This document shows positions 15,932-25,851 of a stretch of 64,000 nucleotides of DNA, one piece after another. The stretch is from Bradyrhizobium icense (GTDB lineage Bacteria > Pseudomonadota > Alphaproteobacteria > Rhizobiales > Xanthobacteraceae). Made by a program: the position numbers and the translations under genes. The notes under the pieces were generated by a model, which saw only the letters and a list, made by a program, of their open reading frames with translations, was not told the DNA's origin and ran no database searches. The stretch covers positions 7,130,001-7,194,000 of the forward strand of contig NZ_CP016428.1 in NCBI RefSeq assembly GCF_001693385.1, written 5' to 3'. Every line of letters starts with the position of its first letter. The first letter of the stretch is position 1.

Positions 15932-16555
15932 TTAGAAGTGCCAGTTCACGCCGGCCCGTATCAGACCGAACCGGTAACCGTTCGAGGCGCCCGTAATAAC
16001 GAAGTTGCTGTTGGCCAGATCGACATAGAGATATTCGATCTTGGCGCTCCAGTTCGGGGCAAGGCCTACCTCGGCGCCGGCGCCTAGCGTCCAGCCCGCA
16101 TTGGTATGGGATTCCGTCAGGCCAAAGGTGGTGGCGCGCAGCTCGCCGAAGGCGAGACCGCCGGTGCCGAAGAACAAGATGTTGTTGAACGCGTAGCCGG
16201 CGCGGCCGCGAACCGTGCCAAACCAGGGATTGGAAAATTTCCATGGGGCGAAGGTTTCTTCGGCACCGGTCGCCTGGATGTCGCCTTCGAGACCGAACAC
16301 CCACGGTCCGTTCCGCCAATTGTAGCCGGCCTGAACACCGCCGACGAAACCGGACGGCTTGGTCGGATTGTGTGCGACCGATCCCCAGGCGTAGCCGAGA
16401 TTGCCGCCGAGATACGGACCGGCCCAACTATCGGGACGAAGCAGCGTGTGATTGACTGTCAAGGGCGCGCGCGATCCGTAGAGGTCTGCTGCCTGAGCCG
16501 ACATGGTCCAGCCCGCAGCGATCAGCGCCAGCGCGCCCGATACGACCCTACTCAT
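15932..16555 (-). CDS. Outer membrane beta-barrel protein (Omp25/RopB-like)
   Basis: A 207-residue outer-membrane protein. A signal peptide ending SAQAADLYG is followed by the block WAGPYLGGNLGYAWGSVAHN, then GFVGGVQAGYNWRNGPWVFGLEGD and alternating strands, with a terminal aromatic strand RFGLIRAGVNWHF that ends in Phe as outer-membrane barrels do. This is the small 8-strand barrel family common in Rhizobiales. The start at 16555 (MSRVVSGALAL) is set by the signal peptide. The upstream 220 bases are AT-rich and probably carry its promoter and that of uvrC. Confidence 0.9.
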   Translation of the reverse strand: MSRVVSGALALIAAGWTMSAQAADLYGSRAPLTVNHTLLRPDSWAGPYLGGNLGYAWGSVAHNPTKPSGFVGGVQAGYNWRNGPWVFGLEGDIQATGAEETFAPWKFSNPWFGTVRGRAGYAFNNILFFGTGGLAFGELRATTFGLTESHTNAGWTLGAGAEVGLAPNWSAKIEYLYVDLANSNFVITGASNGYRFGLIRAGVNWHF

Positions 16556-16777
16556 CACGCAACTCCACGCAACTGCCGCGACCATGCCGGGCGAGAAACC
16601 GGCCTGGTTACGGAACTCCACCTTTTTCGCTAAGATTTATCGAGAGTTTTAAGTTAAAGGGTTGTTAAGCTGGGTTAGCCGCCCACTCATCAGTCTTAAG
16701 GAAGCGTTACCGGCGTCTCTTGGGGAGCGCGTTGCGAGCGCTGGCGATGCCGCCCTGCAGCGCTTAAATTTCGGCCC

Positions 16778-18844
16778 ATGGATCACGATTCTACCGACCA
16801 TCCGAAGCCTCCGCGCAGGGCGCGGCGGGGTTCCCAGCCGGATTTGCCGTCACCGGACCTGATCGCTGCCGATGTCGATCCCGCGACCTCCGCTGCCGAG
16901 GAGGACGACGAGGCTCGCCTGCCGGAAGCGCCCGAGGAACCTGCCGAAGCGATTGCCGAAGGCCCGCTGGCGATCGGCCACGCGGCCATCGAAAACGCGG
17001 TGCGCCTGGCGCCGACCTCTGCCGGCGTCTACCGCATGCTCAATGCTGCGAGCGACGTGCTCTACGTCGGCAAGGCGAAAAACGTCCGCAAGCGGCTTAC
17101 GTCCTACGCTCGCGTCAACGCGCCCTTGCCCGCGCGCATCCTGCGCATGATTGCCGCGACGGTGACCGTCGAGATCGTCTCCACCACGACCGAGACCGAA
17201 GCGCTGCTGCTGGAAGCCAACCTGATCAAGCAGTTGCGGCCGCGCTTCAACGTGCAACTGCGCGACGACAAGTCGTTTCCCTATATCCTGATCACCGGCG
17301 ACCATTGGGCGCCGCAGATCCTCAAGCATCGCGGCGCCCAAACCCGGCCCGGACGGTATTTCGGGCCGTTCGCATCCGCCGGCGCCGTCAACCGCACCAT
17401 CACGGCACTGCAGCGCGCGTTCCTGATCCGCTCCTGCACCGACGGCTTTTTCGAGAGCCGCACGCGGCCCTGCCTGCTGTATCAGATCCGCCGCTGCTCC
17501 GGGCCCTGCACCCGCGAAATCGACTTCCCCGGCTATTCCGAACTGGTGCGAGAAGCGACCGATTTCCTGTCCGGCCGTAGCCATGCCGTGAAGGAGTTGC
17601 TCGCCGCCGAGATGGAGAAGGCGTCGAACGAACTCGAATTCGAGACCGCGGCGCTCTATCGCGACCGCCTCGCGGCGCTGTCCGCAATCCAGTCCCAGCA
17701 GGGCATCAATCCGCGCACCGTGGAAGAGGCCGACGTGTTCGCCATCTATCAGGAAGGCGGCTATTCCTGCGTCGAAGTGTTCTTCTTCCGCACCGGCCAG
17801 AACTGGGGCAACCGCGCCTATTTTCCGCGCGCGGAGAAGTCGTTCACGCCGGAGGAAGTGCTGGCCTCGTTCCTCGCACAGTTCTACGACGACAAGCCGC
17901 CGCCGAAACTCATCCTGCTGTCGCATGACATCGAGGAATGCGCGCTGCTGGCCGACGCCCTTTGCGTGAAGGTCGGCTACAAAGTCGAAATCTCCGTGCC
18001 GAAGCGCGGCGAGAAAAAGGAACTGGTCACGCATGCGCTGACCAATGCGCGCGAAGCGCTTGGCCGCAAGCTCGCCGATACCGCGACGCAGAGCCGGCTC
18101 TTGGAAGCGATGGCCGGCACGCTCGGACTGCCGCAGGTGCCGAAGCGCATCGAGGTCTACGACAACAGCCATATCCAGGGCACCAACGCGGTCGGCGCGA
18201 TGATCGTGGCGGGACCGGATGGCTTCATCAAAAATCAGTACCGCAAGTTCAACATCAAATCCGAGGGACTGACGCCGGGCGACGACTACGCGATGATGCG
18301 CGAAGTGCTGGAGCGGCGCTTCAAGCGTCTGTTGAAGCCGCCGGAGGGCGACGCGGCCAAAGCCAAGGCTGACGATGACTCGTTTCCGCAATGGCCCGAC
18401 CTCGTCATCATCGACGGCGGCCGGGGGCAACTCAACGCGGTCAGGGAGATTTTCGAAGGTCTGGGACTTACCCAGGTCTCGCTCATGGCCGTGGCAAAAG
18501 GCCCGGACCGCGATGCCGGGCGCGAGACCCTGTTCATGCCGGACCGCGAAGCCATCAAGCTCGAACCACGCGATCCCGTGCTGTATTTCATCCAGCGGCT
18601 GCGCGACGAGGCGCATCGTTTCGTGATCGGCTCACACCGCAAACTGCGGAAAAAGGACATCCGGGAAGCCGGCTTACAGGAGATCCCTGGCATCGGCCCG
18701 TCACGCAAACGTGCCTTGCTGCATCACTTCGGAACGCTGAAGGAGATCGAGCGGGCCTCGATCGCGGACCTTGGCAAGGTTCCGGGCGTTAGTGCCGAAA
18801 GCGCCCGCAAGATCTTCGAATTTTTCCATGCACAAGCGGGTTAA
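16778..18844 (+). CDS. uvrC: Excinuclease ABC subunit C
   Basis: Makes both incisions in nucleotide excision repair together with UvrB. Domain order: an acidic, Pro-rich N-terminal extension of about 65 residues not found in E. coli, the GIY-YIG nuclease from about residue 83 ([19 protein letters not shown]), a UVR motif near residue 277 ([20 protein letters not shown]), the RNase H-like nuclease with [15 protein letters not shown] and [11 protein letters not shown], and C-terminal helix-hairpin-helix pair ([14 protein letters not shown]). Length 688 is long for the family because of the extension. pgsA follows in the same direction. Confidence 0.97.
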   Translation: MDHDSTDHPKPPRRARRGSQPDLPSPDLIAADVDPATSAAEEDDEARLPEAPEEPAEAIAEGPLAIGHAAIENAVRLAPTSAGVYRMLNAASDVLYVGKAKNVRKRLTSYARVNAPLPARILRMIAATVTVEIVSTTTETEALLLEANLIKQLRPRFNVQLRDDKSFPYILITGDHWAPQILKHRGAQTRPGRYFGPFASAGAVNRTITALQRAFLIRSCTDGFFESRTRPCLLYQIRRCSGPCTREIDFPGYSELVREATDFLSGRSHAVKELLAAEMEKASNELEFETAALYRDRLAALSAIQSQQGINPRTVEEADVFAIYQEGGYSCVEVFFFRTGQNWGNRAYFPRAEKSFTPEEVLASFLAQFYDDKPPPKLILLSHDIEECALLADALCVKVGYKVEISVPKRGEKKELVTHALTNAREALGRKLADTATQSRLLEAMAGTLGLPQVPKRIEVYDNSHIQGTNAVGAMIVAGPDGFIKNQYRKFNIKSEGLTPGDDYAMMREVLERRFKRLLKPPEGDAAKAKADDDSFPQWPDLVIIDGGRGQLNAVREIFEGLGLTQVSLMAVAKGPDRDAGRETLFMPDREAIKLEPRDPVLYFIQRLRDEAHRFVIGSHRKLRKKDIREAGLQEIPGIGPSRKRALLHHFGTLKEIERASIADLGKVPGVSAESARKIFEFFHAQAG

Positions 18845-18946
18845 GGGGACTTCGCGTCGAAAGGTATGTCATTGGGACGTCGCCTGCGGCAGATGATCTG
18901 GTTCCGCACGGTTGACCTTCACGCTCCAGCGGTATTGGTAAGACGG

Positions 18947-19561
18947 ATGAACATCGCAACAGCCAAGGGGCAGGCCAAGACCCTGTCCCTGCCGAATATT
19001 CTGACCTACGCCCGCATTGCCGCCATTCCGGTGGTGGTCGGCTGCGTTTTTGCCCAATCCATCCAGGACGGCCCGCTGTGGCTGCGCTGGGTAGCGCTGG
19101 CGGTCTTCATCGCCGCCGCCGTGACCGATTACCTCGATGGCTACTATGCACGAATTTGGGACCAGCAGTCCGCCTTTGGCCGGATGCTCGACCCGATCGC
19201 CGACAAGCTGCTGGTAGCGTCCTGCCTCTTGATGCTGGCAGCCGACAGCAGCATCCATGGTTGGACCCTATGGGCCGCCATCGTGATCCTGTGCCGTGAG
19301 ATTCTGGTCTCGGGCTTGAGGGAATATCTCGCTGCGTTGCGGGTCAGCGTGCCCGTGACCAAGCTGGCGAAATGGAAGACCACCATCCAACTGGTCGCGA
19401 TCGGCTTCCTGATCGCGGGCGAGGCCGGCGAGCAGATATTCCCTGCGACCACCCTGATCGGGATCATCTTGTTGTGGATGTCGGCGCTCTTCACGATCTA
19501 TACCGGCTGGGACTATTTCCGCGCCGGGATCCATCACCTCACCAAGGAGGATGAGGGATGA
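18947..19561 (+). CDS. pgsA: CDP-diacylglycerol--glycerol-3-phosphate 3-phosphatidyltransferase
   Basis: Inner-membrane enzyme making phosphatidylglycerol phosphate, the first step to phosphatidylglycerol and cardiolipin. The CDP-alcohol phosphatidyltransferase motif is DGYYARIWDQQSAFGRMLDP plus IADK, with all three Asp residues and Gly in place. Several hydrophobic helices surround it. I chose ATG at 18947 (MNIATAKGQAKTLSLPNILT), giving 204 residues. The stop overlaps the moaD start as ATGA, so the genes are coupled. Confidence 0.95.
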   Translation: MNIATAKGQAKTLSLPNILTYARIAAIPVVVGCVFAQSIQDGPLWLRWVALAVFIAAAVTDYLDGYYARIWDQQSAFGRMLDPIADKLLVASCLLMLAADSSIHGWTLWAAIVILCREILVSGLREYLAALRVSVPVTKLAKWKTTIQLVAIGFLIAGEAGEQIFPATTLIGIILLWMSALFTIYTGWDYFRAGIHHLTKEDEG

Positions 19562-19809
19562 GGGTCAAATATTTCGCCTGGGTGCGTGAGCGGGTCGGCG
19601 TGGCGGAAGAAACCGTCGAGCCGCCGGCCGACGTTCGCACCGTGAGCGACCTGATCGGCTGGCTTTCCAGCCGTGGCGAGACTTACGCCCATGCCTTCGA
19701 GAAGCCCAAGGTGATCCGCGCCGCGATCGACCAAGCCCATGTCAAGCCGGATGCCGTAATCGCTGGCGCGCGCGAGATCGCGTTCTTCCCGCCGATGACC
19801 GGCGGCTGA
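19558..19809 (+). CDS. moaD: Molybdopterin synthase sulfur carrier subunit
   Basis: An 83-residue ubiquitin-like protein that carries the thiocarboxylate sulfur for molybdopterin synthesis. It begins MRVKYFAWVRERVGV and ends with FFPPMTGG, the C-terminal Gly-Gly needed for activation by MoeB. It overlaps pgsA by 4 bases and is followed six bases later by moaE, its partner in the synthase. Confidence 0.95.
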   Translation: MRVKYFAWVRERVGVAEETVEPPADVRTVSDLIGWLSSRGETYAHAFEKPKVIRAAIDQAHVKPDAVIAGAREIAFFPPMTGG

Positions 19810-19815
19810 CCTACT

Positions 19816-20283
19816 ATGTCCGTCACCGCGACCATTCGCATCCAGGAAGCGGATTTCGACGCTGCGCAGGAAATCGCGGCGCTTACCCGTGGCCGGACCG
19901 ATATCGGCGCCGTCGTCACCTTCAGCGGCATCTGCCGCGGCAGCGAGAACGGCGAGCCGATCGCCGCGCTAACGCTCGAGCATTATCCCGGCATGGCCGA
20001 AGCCGAGATCGGGCGCCATGCCGACGAGGCGCTGTCGCGCTGGCCGTTGCAGGGCCTCACCGTCATTCACCGGTTCGGCCGCATCGCGCCGGGCGAGAAC
20101 ATCGTGCTCGTGGTAACCGCCTCGCCGCACCGGCAGGCAGCCTTTGAAGCGGCGGAATTCCTGATGGATTATCTAAAGACCAACGCGCCGTTCTGGAAGC
20201 GCGAGGAAAGCGAAAAAGGCACGAGCTGGATCGAAGCGCGCGATCATGACGACGCCGCAGCCGCGCGCTGGACCAAGTCCTGA
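19816..20283 (+). CDS. moaE: Molybdopterin synthase catalytic subunit
   Basis: The large subunit of molybdopterin synthase, converting cyclic pyranopterin monophosphate to molybdopterin with sulfur from MoaD. Visible blocks are GAVVTFSGICRGSENGEPI, ALTLEHYPGMAEAEI, VIHRFGRIAPGENIVLVVT, ASPHRQAAFEAAEFLMDYLK and the active-site lysine pair in TNAPFWKREE. Length 155 is normal. It shares one base with the prmB start. Confidence 0.96.
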   Translation: MSVTATIRIQEADFDAAQEIAALTRGRTDIGAVVTFSGICRGSENGEPIAALTLEHYPGMAEAEIGRHADEALSRWPLQGLTVIHRFGRIAPGENIVLVVTASPHRQAAFEAAEFLMDYLKTNAPFWKREESEKGTSWIEARDHDDAAAARWTKS

Positions 20284-21248
20284 TGGCCAGGCGCACGAAG
20301 CCGGCGGCGAAGCGCGGCCAGACCACATCAAAACTTCCCAAGGTCGGCGCGGGAGAATTGCTGACGCTGCTCGATTTCGTCCGCTATGCCGTCAGCCGCT
20401 TCGTCGAGGCCAAACTTGTATTTGCGCACGGCACCACCGATCCGGTTGCCGAAGCCGCATTCCTGGTCTGCGAGGCGCTGCACCTCCACCCCGACCAGTT
20501 CGAGACCTTCGCGACCGCGCGCGTCACCGCGGCCGAAGGCAAGAATATCCTCGATCTGATCGCGCGCCGCGTCACGACGCGAAAGCCTGCCGCCTATCTC
20601 GTCAACAAGATCTACATGCGCGGCCTGCCATTCTATGTCGACGAGCGCACCATCGTGCCGCGTTCCTTCATCGGCGAATTGCTGGACCAGCATTTCGGCC
20701 GCGACGGCGACGACGAGGCGGGCTCGCTGATCTCGGACCCCGACACGGTGGAAAGCGTGCTCGATCTCTGCACCGGCTCGGGCTGTCTTGCCATCCTGGC
20801 CAGCCGGAATTTTCCGAATGCCGCGGTAGACGCGGTCGATATCTCCAAGGATGCCCTCGAAGTCGCCGCACGTAATGTCGGCAACTATGGGCTTCAGGAC
20901 AGGCTCACACTGTACCGCGGCGATCTGTTCAAGCCGCTGGGGGATAAGCGCTACGACCTCATCATTTCCAATCCGCCCTATGTCGATGCGGAAGGCATGG
21001 CCGGCCTGCCGCGCGAATGCCGCGCCGAGCCGAAACTCGCCTTCGATGGCGGCTTCGATGGGCTCGACATTGTCAGGCGCATCCTCGACGAGGCGGCCGC
21101 GCACCTGACGCCGCAGGGCGGGCTGTTATGCGAGATCGGCCGCTGCCGCCCGCAACTGGACGCCGCCTATCCGCAACTGCCGCTGCTCTGGCTCGACACC
21201 GAGGATTCCGAGGGCGAAGTATTCTGGATCGCCGCGACCGACCTCTGA
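20283..21248 (+). CDS. prmB: Ribosomal protein L3 N(5)-glutamine methyltransferase
   Basis: SAM-dependent methyltransferase of the HemK family, 321 residues. The substrate-binding motif is LIISNPPYVDAEGM; the SAM site is VLDLCTGSGCLAILAS. The long form with a helical N-terminal domain and PRSFIGELLD before the SAM site favours PrmB over the release-factor enzyme PrmC, which is shorter and usually next to prfA. A basic N-terminus (MARRTKPAAKRGQ) precedes the domain. The start overlaps the moaE stop by one base. Confidence 0.85.
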   Translation: MARRTKPAAKRGQTTSKLPKVGAGELLTLLDFVRYAVSRFVEAKLVFAHGTTDPVAEAAFLVCEALHLHPDQFETFATARVTAAEGKNILDLIARRVTTRKPAAYLVNKIYMRGLPFYVDERTIVPRSFIGELLDQHFGRDGDDEAGSLISDPDTVESVLDLCTGSGCLAILASRNFPNAAVDAVDISKDALEVAARNVGNYGLQDRLTLYRGDLFKPLGDKRYDLIISNPPYVDAEGMAGLPRECRAEPKLAFDGGFDGLDIVRRILDEAAAHLTPQGGLLCEIGRCRPQLDAAYPQLPLLWLDTEDSEGEVFWIAATDL

Positions 21249-21351
21249 ACTGTCCGATTGCGCGAAAATATCACGTCGTGGTGGCGTTCCCGTGTCGCGA
21301 CGAAACTGATAGGTTTGCAGCCAGCCGCTCACAACTCAGAAGAGGCCTTCC

Positions 21352-22698
21352 ATGCTGGACAAGAGCCCTCGCCCCACTCCCGTCAACGTTCCGAACGATC
21401 TCGCCGCGCACTGGATGCCGTTCACCGCGAACCGGGCGTTCAAGAAGAATCCGCGGCTGCTCGCCGGTGCCAAGGACATGCACTACTTCACCGTCGACGG
21501 CCGCAAGATCATCGACGCCGCCTCGGGCATGTGGTGCACCAATGCCGGACACGGCCGCACCGAGATTTCGTCGGCGATCGCCAAGCAGGCCGAGGCGCTG
21601 GACTATGCGCCGCCATTCCAGTTCGGTATCCCGCAGGCGTTCGAACTTGCGAGCCGCATCGCCGAGCTGGCACCCGACGGCCTCGACCATGTATTCTTCT
21701 GCAACTCCGGCTCGGAGGCGGCCGACACCGCGCTCAAGATCGCTCTCGCCTATCACCAGATCAACGGCCAGGGCAGCCGTATCCGCCTGATCGGCCGCGA
21801 GCGCGGCTATCATGGCGTCGGCTTCGGCGGCACCTCCGTCGGCGGCATCGTCGGTAACCGAAAGCTGTTCGGCTCGCTGCTGACCGGCGTCGACCATCTG
21901 CCGGCGACCTACGACCGCGAGAAGCAGGCGTTCAGCAAGGGCGAGCCGGAATATGGCGCGCATTTCGCCGACGAGCTGGAGCGCCTCGTCAACCTGCACG
22001 GCGCCAACACCATCGCCGCCGTGATCGTCGAGCCGATGGCCGGATCGACCGGCGTGCTGCCGGCGCCGAAGGGCTATCTCAAGCGCTTGCGCGAGATCAC
22101 CCAGAAGCACGGCATCCTTCTGATCTTCGACGAGGTCATCACCGGCTTTGGTCGGCTCGGCTTCGCCTTTGCCGCCGAACGCTATGGCGTCACGCCCGAC
22201 ATGCTGACCTTCGCCAAGGGCGTCACCAATGGCGCGGCGCCGATGGGTGGCGTGCTGGTGCGCGACACGATCCACGACGCCTTCATGAACGGCCCGGAAT
22301 ATGCCGTGGAACTGACCCATGGCTACACCTATTCCGCGCACCCGCTGGCCTGCGCCGCGGCTCTTGCTACGCTCGACATTTACCGCGACGAGAAGCTGTT
22401 CGACCGCGCGCGTGAGTTCGAGCCGAAATTTGCCGACGCCGTGATGTCGCTGCGCAACGAGCCGGGCGTCGTGGATATCCGCACCATCGGCCTGACCGCC
22501 GGCATCGATCTCGCGCCGCAGGCCGACGCGCCGGGCAAGCGCGGCTTTGCCGGGCTCAATAGCGCCTTCCACGACCATGATCTGATGCTCCGGGTGGCCG
22601 GCGATACGCTGGCGCTGACCCCGCCCCTGATCGTCACCGAAGACCAGATCGGCGAGATCATCGACAAGGTCGCCAAGGTGATCCGCGCCACGGCGTAG
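21352..22698 (+). CDS. Class III aminotransferase, omega-amino acid--pyruvate type
   Basis: A 448-residue PLP enzyme. It has HWMPFTANRAFKKNPRLLAG near the start, the cofactor loop CNSGSEAADTALKIAL, the Asp in LIFDEVITGFGRLG and the PLP lysine in TFAKGVTNGAAPMGGVLV, about residue 288. The N-terminal stretch and LTHGYTYSAHPLACAAALAT match beta-alanine:pyruvate (omega-amino acid) transaminases. The true amine donor cannot be read from sequence. Alone, 103 bases after prmB. Confidence 0.88.
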   Translation: MLDKSPRPTPVNVPNDLAAHWMPFTANRAFKKNPRLLAGAKDMHYFTVDGRKIIDAASGMWCTNAGHGRTEISSAIAKQAEALDYAPPFQFGIPQAFELASRIAELAPDGLDHVFFCNSGSEAADTALKIALAYHQINGQGSRIRLIGRERGYHGVGFGGTSVGGIVGNRKLFGSLLTGVDHLPATYDREKQAFSKGEPEYGAHFADELERLVNLHGANTIAAVIVEPMAGSTGVLPAPKGYLKRLREITQKHGILLIFDEVITGFGRLGFAFAAERYGVTPDMLTFAKGVTNGAAPMGGVLVRDTIHDAFMNGPEYAVELTHGYTYSAHPLACAAALATLDIYRDEKLFDRAREFEPKFADAVMSLRNEPGVVDIRTIGLTAGIDLAPQADAPGKRGFAGLNSAFHDHDLMLRVAGDTLALTPPLIVTEDQIGEIIDKVAKVIRATA

Positions 22699-22711
22699 GC
22701 GGCCGCGCCCG

Positions 22712-22761
22712 GGTCCCGGCTCTGCGACGCAGCGTTACACGCTGCGCCGCGTCCGGAACAC
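22712..22761. repeat. GC-rich imperfect palindrome (family F)
   Basis: CCCGGCTCTGCGACGCAGCG followed by TTACACGCTGCGCCGCGTCCGG forms an imperfect long stem. I recall near-identical sequence scattered between genes in Bradyrhizobium. It directly follows the aminotransferase stop and may end its transcript. Confidence 0.5.
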
Positions 22762-22939
22762 ACAACCGACCGGCACTGCATTTTCCAGTTCCGACCGTGT
22801 CCAAAGAATCACTAGCCTTGCGAATCAACATTGATGCTAAGGTTGTGTGGCGCTTGGGGGAGCGCAAACCGGAACGTGCCTGAAACTTCCGTGTTTTCCC
22901 GGGTGAAGACAGTTCGGACCTGAGGGCGTAGCGCGCGAC

Positions 22940-24412
22940 ATGATTCGCATTTCGACGATTTTCATCGCCATCTGCATGGTGCTGGTCGCAGCCTCCCTTG
23001 GCCTCGTCCTGCATGCGGTGGCGGGCTTCAATGGCACCGAATCCGCGATCGTGGCGCTCACCGCGCTGACGTTCCTGATTCTCTACAACGCCGTGTCGAT
23101 GCGGCTGCGCGACCGCTCCGACGTCGGCGGCCAGATCGCCGACCTTTCCCGCGGCACCGCCGACCTCGCCCGTCAGGTTGCCGAATTCGGCCGCCGGCTC
23201 GCCGCCGTCGAGGGCCGCCTGGTGTCGTCGAACTCCGCAAGCTCCGATCGCATCCAGGCGGTGGTCGGCGAAATCAACGAACTTGGCGTCCTGGTCAAGC
23301 AACTGGCCGTCTCGGTGGCCGGCCATGAGGATCTCTTGGCGCAGGGTGCGGCGGCCGCAGCCCCCGCCCCGGCGAGCCGGCCGGATCCGGAACCTCCGAG
23401 CGAACCGGCGATCGCCGCGGAGCAAACCGCGCCGATCGTCGCCAGGCCCGCACCGGCTGTTGTCGCAAAGCCGGCAGCGGCTGCAATTGCCGGGGAAGCC
23501 GCTTCGCCCTCGCGCAACCAGCCGCAACTGCTTGCCGCAGTGAAGAACGCCATCGAGGAAAGCCGGCTCGACATCTACCTGCAGCCGATGGTCACGCTGC
23601 CGCAGCGCAAGGTGCGCTTCTACGAGGCGGTGACACGGCTGCGCGACGACAAGGACCAGATTCTCGCCGCCGACGATTTCATTCCCACTGCCGAAGCCGG
23701 CGGGCTGATCGGCAAGATCGATCACATGGTGATGCTGCGCTGTGTGCAGGTGCTGCGCCGCCTGATGGTGCGCAACAAGGACGTCGGCGTGTTCTGCAAC
23801 GTCTCGGCGGCGACGCTCGGCAATGCCGCCAATTTCGCGCAATGCCTCGACTTCCTCGAGGCCAATCGGGCGCTGGCGCCGTCCTTCGTGCTCGAATTCA
23901 AGCAGGCGGCGTTCCGCCACCTCCGTCCGACCGAGATCGAGAATCTCGCCGCGCTGTCGCAGCGTGGTTACCGCTTCTCGATCGATCATGTCACCGACCT
24001 CAGGATCGAGCCGCGCGACCTCGCCGATCGCGGCGTCCGTTTTATCAAGGTCCCGGCGGCGTTGTTGCTCGATCCCAAGCAGAGCTCGACCTCGGACATT
24101 CACCCTTCCGATCTTTCCGACCTGCTAGGCCGTTTCGGCATCGACCTGATCGCCGAGAAGATCGAGGGCGAGCGCGCGGTGGTGGACCTGCTCGACTATG
24201 ACGTGCGGTTTGGCCAGGGTTTCCTGTTTGCGCCGCCGCGGCCGTTGCGGCCCGAGGGGGCATCTGCTACCGGCGGGGCGACAGCGAACAAGGAATCCGG
24301 AAGCCCCAATGGCTCCAGCAACACCATTCCCATGGCCAGCCAGACCGCAGAGCCTCCGATGCGGGCGACCGGCAATGCCGCTCTGGCGCGCCGCGCCGCG
24401 GGACCAGGCTAA
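22940..24412 (+). CDS. TipF-like membrane protein with degenerate EAL domain
   Basis: A 490-residue protein: two membrane helices (about residues 4-26 and 36-55), a coiled-coil-like stretch (60-115), an Ala/Pro-rich linker and an EAL domain (about 198-440). The EAL signature is EAVTR instead of E-x-L-x-R; the Asn of FCNVS and Gln of FGQGF remain, but the DDFGTG block reads IDHVTDL and the Lys-x-Asp block KVPAALL, so metal-dependent cyclic-di-GMP hydrolysis is unlikely. This order is that of Caulobacter TipF, a cyclic-di-GMP effector for flagellar assembly. A flagellar role here is inference. The gene is followed by a HAD gene after 15 bases. Confidence 0.75.
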   Translation: MIRISTIFIAICMVLVAASLGLVLHAVAGFNGTESAIVALTALTFLILYNAVSMRLRDRSDVGGQIADLSRGTADLARQVAEFGRRLAAVEGRLVSSNSASSDRIQAVVGEINELGVLVKQLAVSVAGHEDLLAQGAAAAAPAPASRPDPEPPSEPAIAAEQTAPIVARPAPAVVAKPAAAAIAGEAASPSRNQPQLLAAVKNAIEESRLDIYLQPMVTLPQRKVRFYEAVTRLRDDKDQILAADDFIPTAEAGGLIGKIDHMVMLRCVQVLRRLMVRNKDVGVFCNVSAATLGNAANFAQCLDFLEANRALAPSFVLEFKQAAFRHLRPTEIENLAALSQRGYRFSIDHVTDLRIEPRDLADRGVRFIKVPAALLLDPKQSSTSDIHPSDLSDLLGRFGIDLIAEKIEGERAVVDLLDYDVRFGQGFLFAPPRPLRPEGASATGGATANKESGSPNGSSNTIPMASQTAEPPMRATGNAALARRAAGPG

Positions 24413-24427
24413 CAGGCTTCCAACATC

Positions 24428-25282
24428 ATGACCTCATTGCGCTTCGTCGAGCGGCTGCGCGACCTCGTGGACGGCGTCGAGGTCATTCTCTCCGATATCT
24501 GGGGCGTGGTGCATAACGGGCTCGAGGCCTTTCCGGAAGCCTGCGAGGCGCTCCACACCTATCGCCAGCGCGGCGGCATCGTCATCCTGATCACCAACGC
24601 GCCGCGGCCGGCCGATTCCGTGCAGCGGCAATTGCGCAAGCTCGGCGTCGCCGACGAAACCTACGACGCCATCGTCAGTTCCGGCGACCTGACCCGGCAC
24701 TTCGTCGCCGATCACCCCGGCAAGAAGATATTCTGGGTCGGTCCGGAACGAGATTCTTCGATCCACCGCGGGCTCGATGCCGTGCTGGGGCCGCTGGAGC
24801 AAGCCGACTACATCATCTGTACAGGCCTGTTCGATGACGAAACCGAATCGGCCGAAGACTATCGCGCGATACTGCTGCAGGCGCGCGAGCGCAAACTGCC
24901 GCTGGTCTGCGCCAACCCCGACATCGTGGTCGAACGTGGCGACCGGCTGATCTATTGCGCGGGCGCCATTGCCGAACTCTATCGCGAGCTCGGCGGCGAG
25001 GTGGTTTTCTACGGCAAGCCGCACCGGCCGATCTATGAACGCGCCATGGTGCTCGCCGCCGAGCGCCGCGGCCGACCGACCTCACTCGACCGCGTGCTGG
25101 CGATCGGGGATTCAGTGCGCACTGACCTCACGGGCGCGCTCGGCTTCGGGATCGACTGCCTGTTCGTGACTCGCGGCATTCATTCCGAGGAATTCGAAGG
25201 CATCGAGCAGCTCGACCCGGCCTCGGTGAAAGAGCTGTTCGGCCACCCGCCCCGCGCACTGATGCGGGAGCTGCGCTGGTAG
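24428..25282 (+). CDS. HAD superfamily hydrolase, class IIA (TIGR01459-type)
   Basis: A 284-residue cytosolic HAD protein. Motif I reads ILSDIWGVVHNG: the nucleophile Asp is present but the usual second Asp is Trp, as is normal for this subfamily. Motif II is in ILITNAPRPADSV and motif IV in VLAIGDSVRTDLTGALGFGID. The substrate is unknown; relatives include sugar phosphatases of the NagD type. It probably shares a transcript with the EAL gene upstream. Confidence 0.85.
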   Translation: MTSLRFVERLRDLVDGVEVILSDIWGVVHNGLEAFPEACEALHTYRQRGGIVILITNAPRPADSVQRQLRKLGVADETYDAIVSSGDLTRHFVADHPGKKIFWVGPERDSSIHRGLDAVLGPLEQADYIICTGLFDDETESAEDYRAILLQARERKLPLVCANPDIVVERGDRLIYCAGAIAELYRELGGEVVFYGKPHRPIYERAMVLAAERRGRPTSLDRVLAIGDSVRTDLTGALGFGIDCLFVTRGIHSEEFEGIEQLDPASVKELFGHPPRALMRELRW

Positions 25283-25398
25283 GTGCATCGCTGCACCGGA
25301 CTCAAAATTGCGAAAACAACCCCATGCAAAGTAGGAATGGGCCTTACATCATCCGACAACGCAAGACCTGGCAGGCCGTGGACTCATGAGAGCGCAGC

Positions 25399-25421
25399 AT
25401 GCCCGGGACTGGGCCGGGCAT
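25399..25421. repeat. Single REP-like hairpin between convergent genes
   Basis: ATGCCCGG and CCGGGCAT with a 7-base spacer, preceded by GTGGACTC further left. It is a single half-element of family A and sits between the convergent HAD and cheY genes, where it could end both transcripts. Confidence 0.45.
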
Positions 25422-25455
25422 CGCGAGAATTGGAGCGAGTTGGAGACCAGGCGCC

Positions 25456-25851
25456 TTACGCCGTCGCCATGTCCGGGAAGACCGCCTCGATCTTGGTCTT
25501 CAGCGTTGCCGCGTTGAACGGCTTGACGATGTAATTGTTCACGCCGGCCTTCTTGGCGGCGATCACGTTCTCGGTCTTGGATTCCGCCGTGATCATGATG
25601 AAGGGGGTGGTGGCGAGGTTGGGATCGGCGCGGACTTCCTTGAGCAGGTCGTAGCCAGTCATCGGCTCCATGTTCCAGTCCGAGATCACCAGTCCGTACT
25701 TCTTGCTGCGCATCTTGTTCAGCGCGGCCGAGCCGTCGCTGGCGTCGTCGATGTTGTCGAAGCCGAGCTGCTTCAAAAGATTTCGGATGATGCGGATCAT
25801 GGTGCTGTAGTCATCAACCACCAGAACCGGCATGGACAAATCAACCGCCAT
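25456..25851 (-). CDS. cheY: Single-domain response regulator, CheY family
   Basis: A 131-residue receiver domain without output domain. The acidic pair is in VLVVDDYSTMIRIIRN, the phosphoacceptor Asp near residue 60 is in LVISDWNMEPMTG, and Ser/Thr and Lys occur in IMITAESKT and NYIVKPFNAAT. The WNMEPM and STMIR details are those of chemotaxis CheY that binds the flagellar switch. It lies outside any chemotaxis operon but close to the TipF-like gene. A strong GGGGGAAAAG ribosome binding site precedes the ATG. Confidence 0.88.
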   Translation of the reverse strand: MAVDLSMPVLVVDDYSTMIRIIRNLLKQLGFDNIDDASDGSAALNKMRSKKYGLVISDWNMEPMTGYDLLKEVRADPNLATTPFIMITAESKTENVIAAKKAGVNNYIVKPFNAATLKTKIEAVFPDMATA

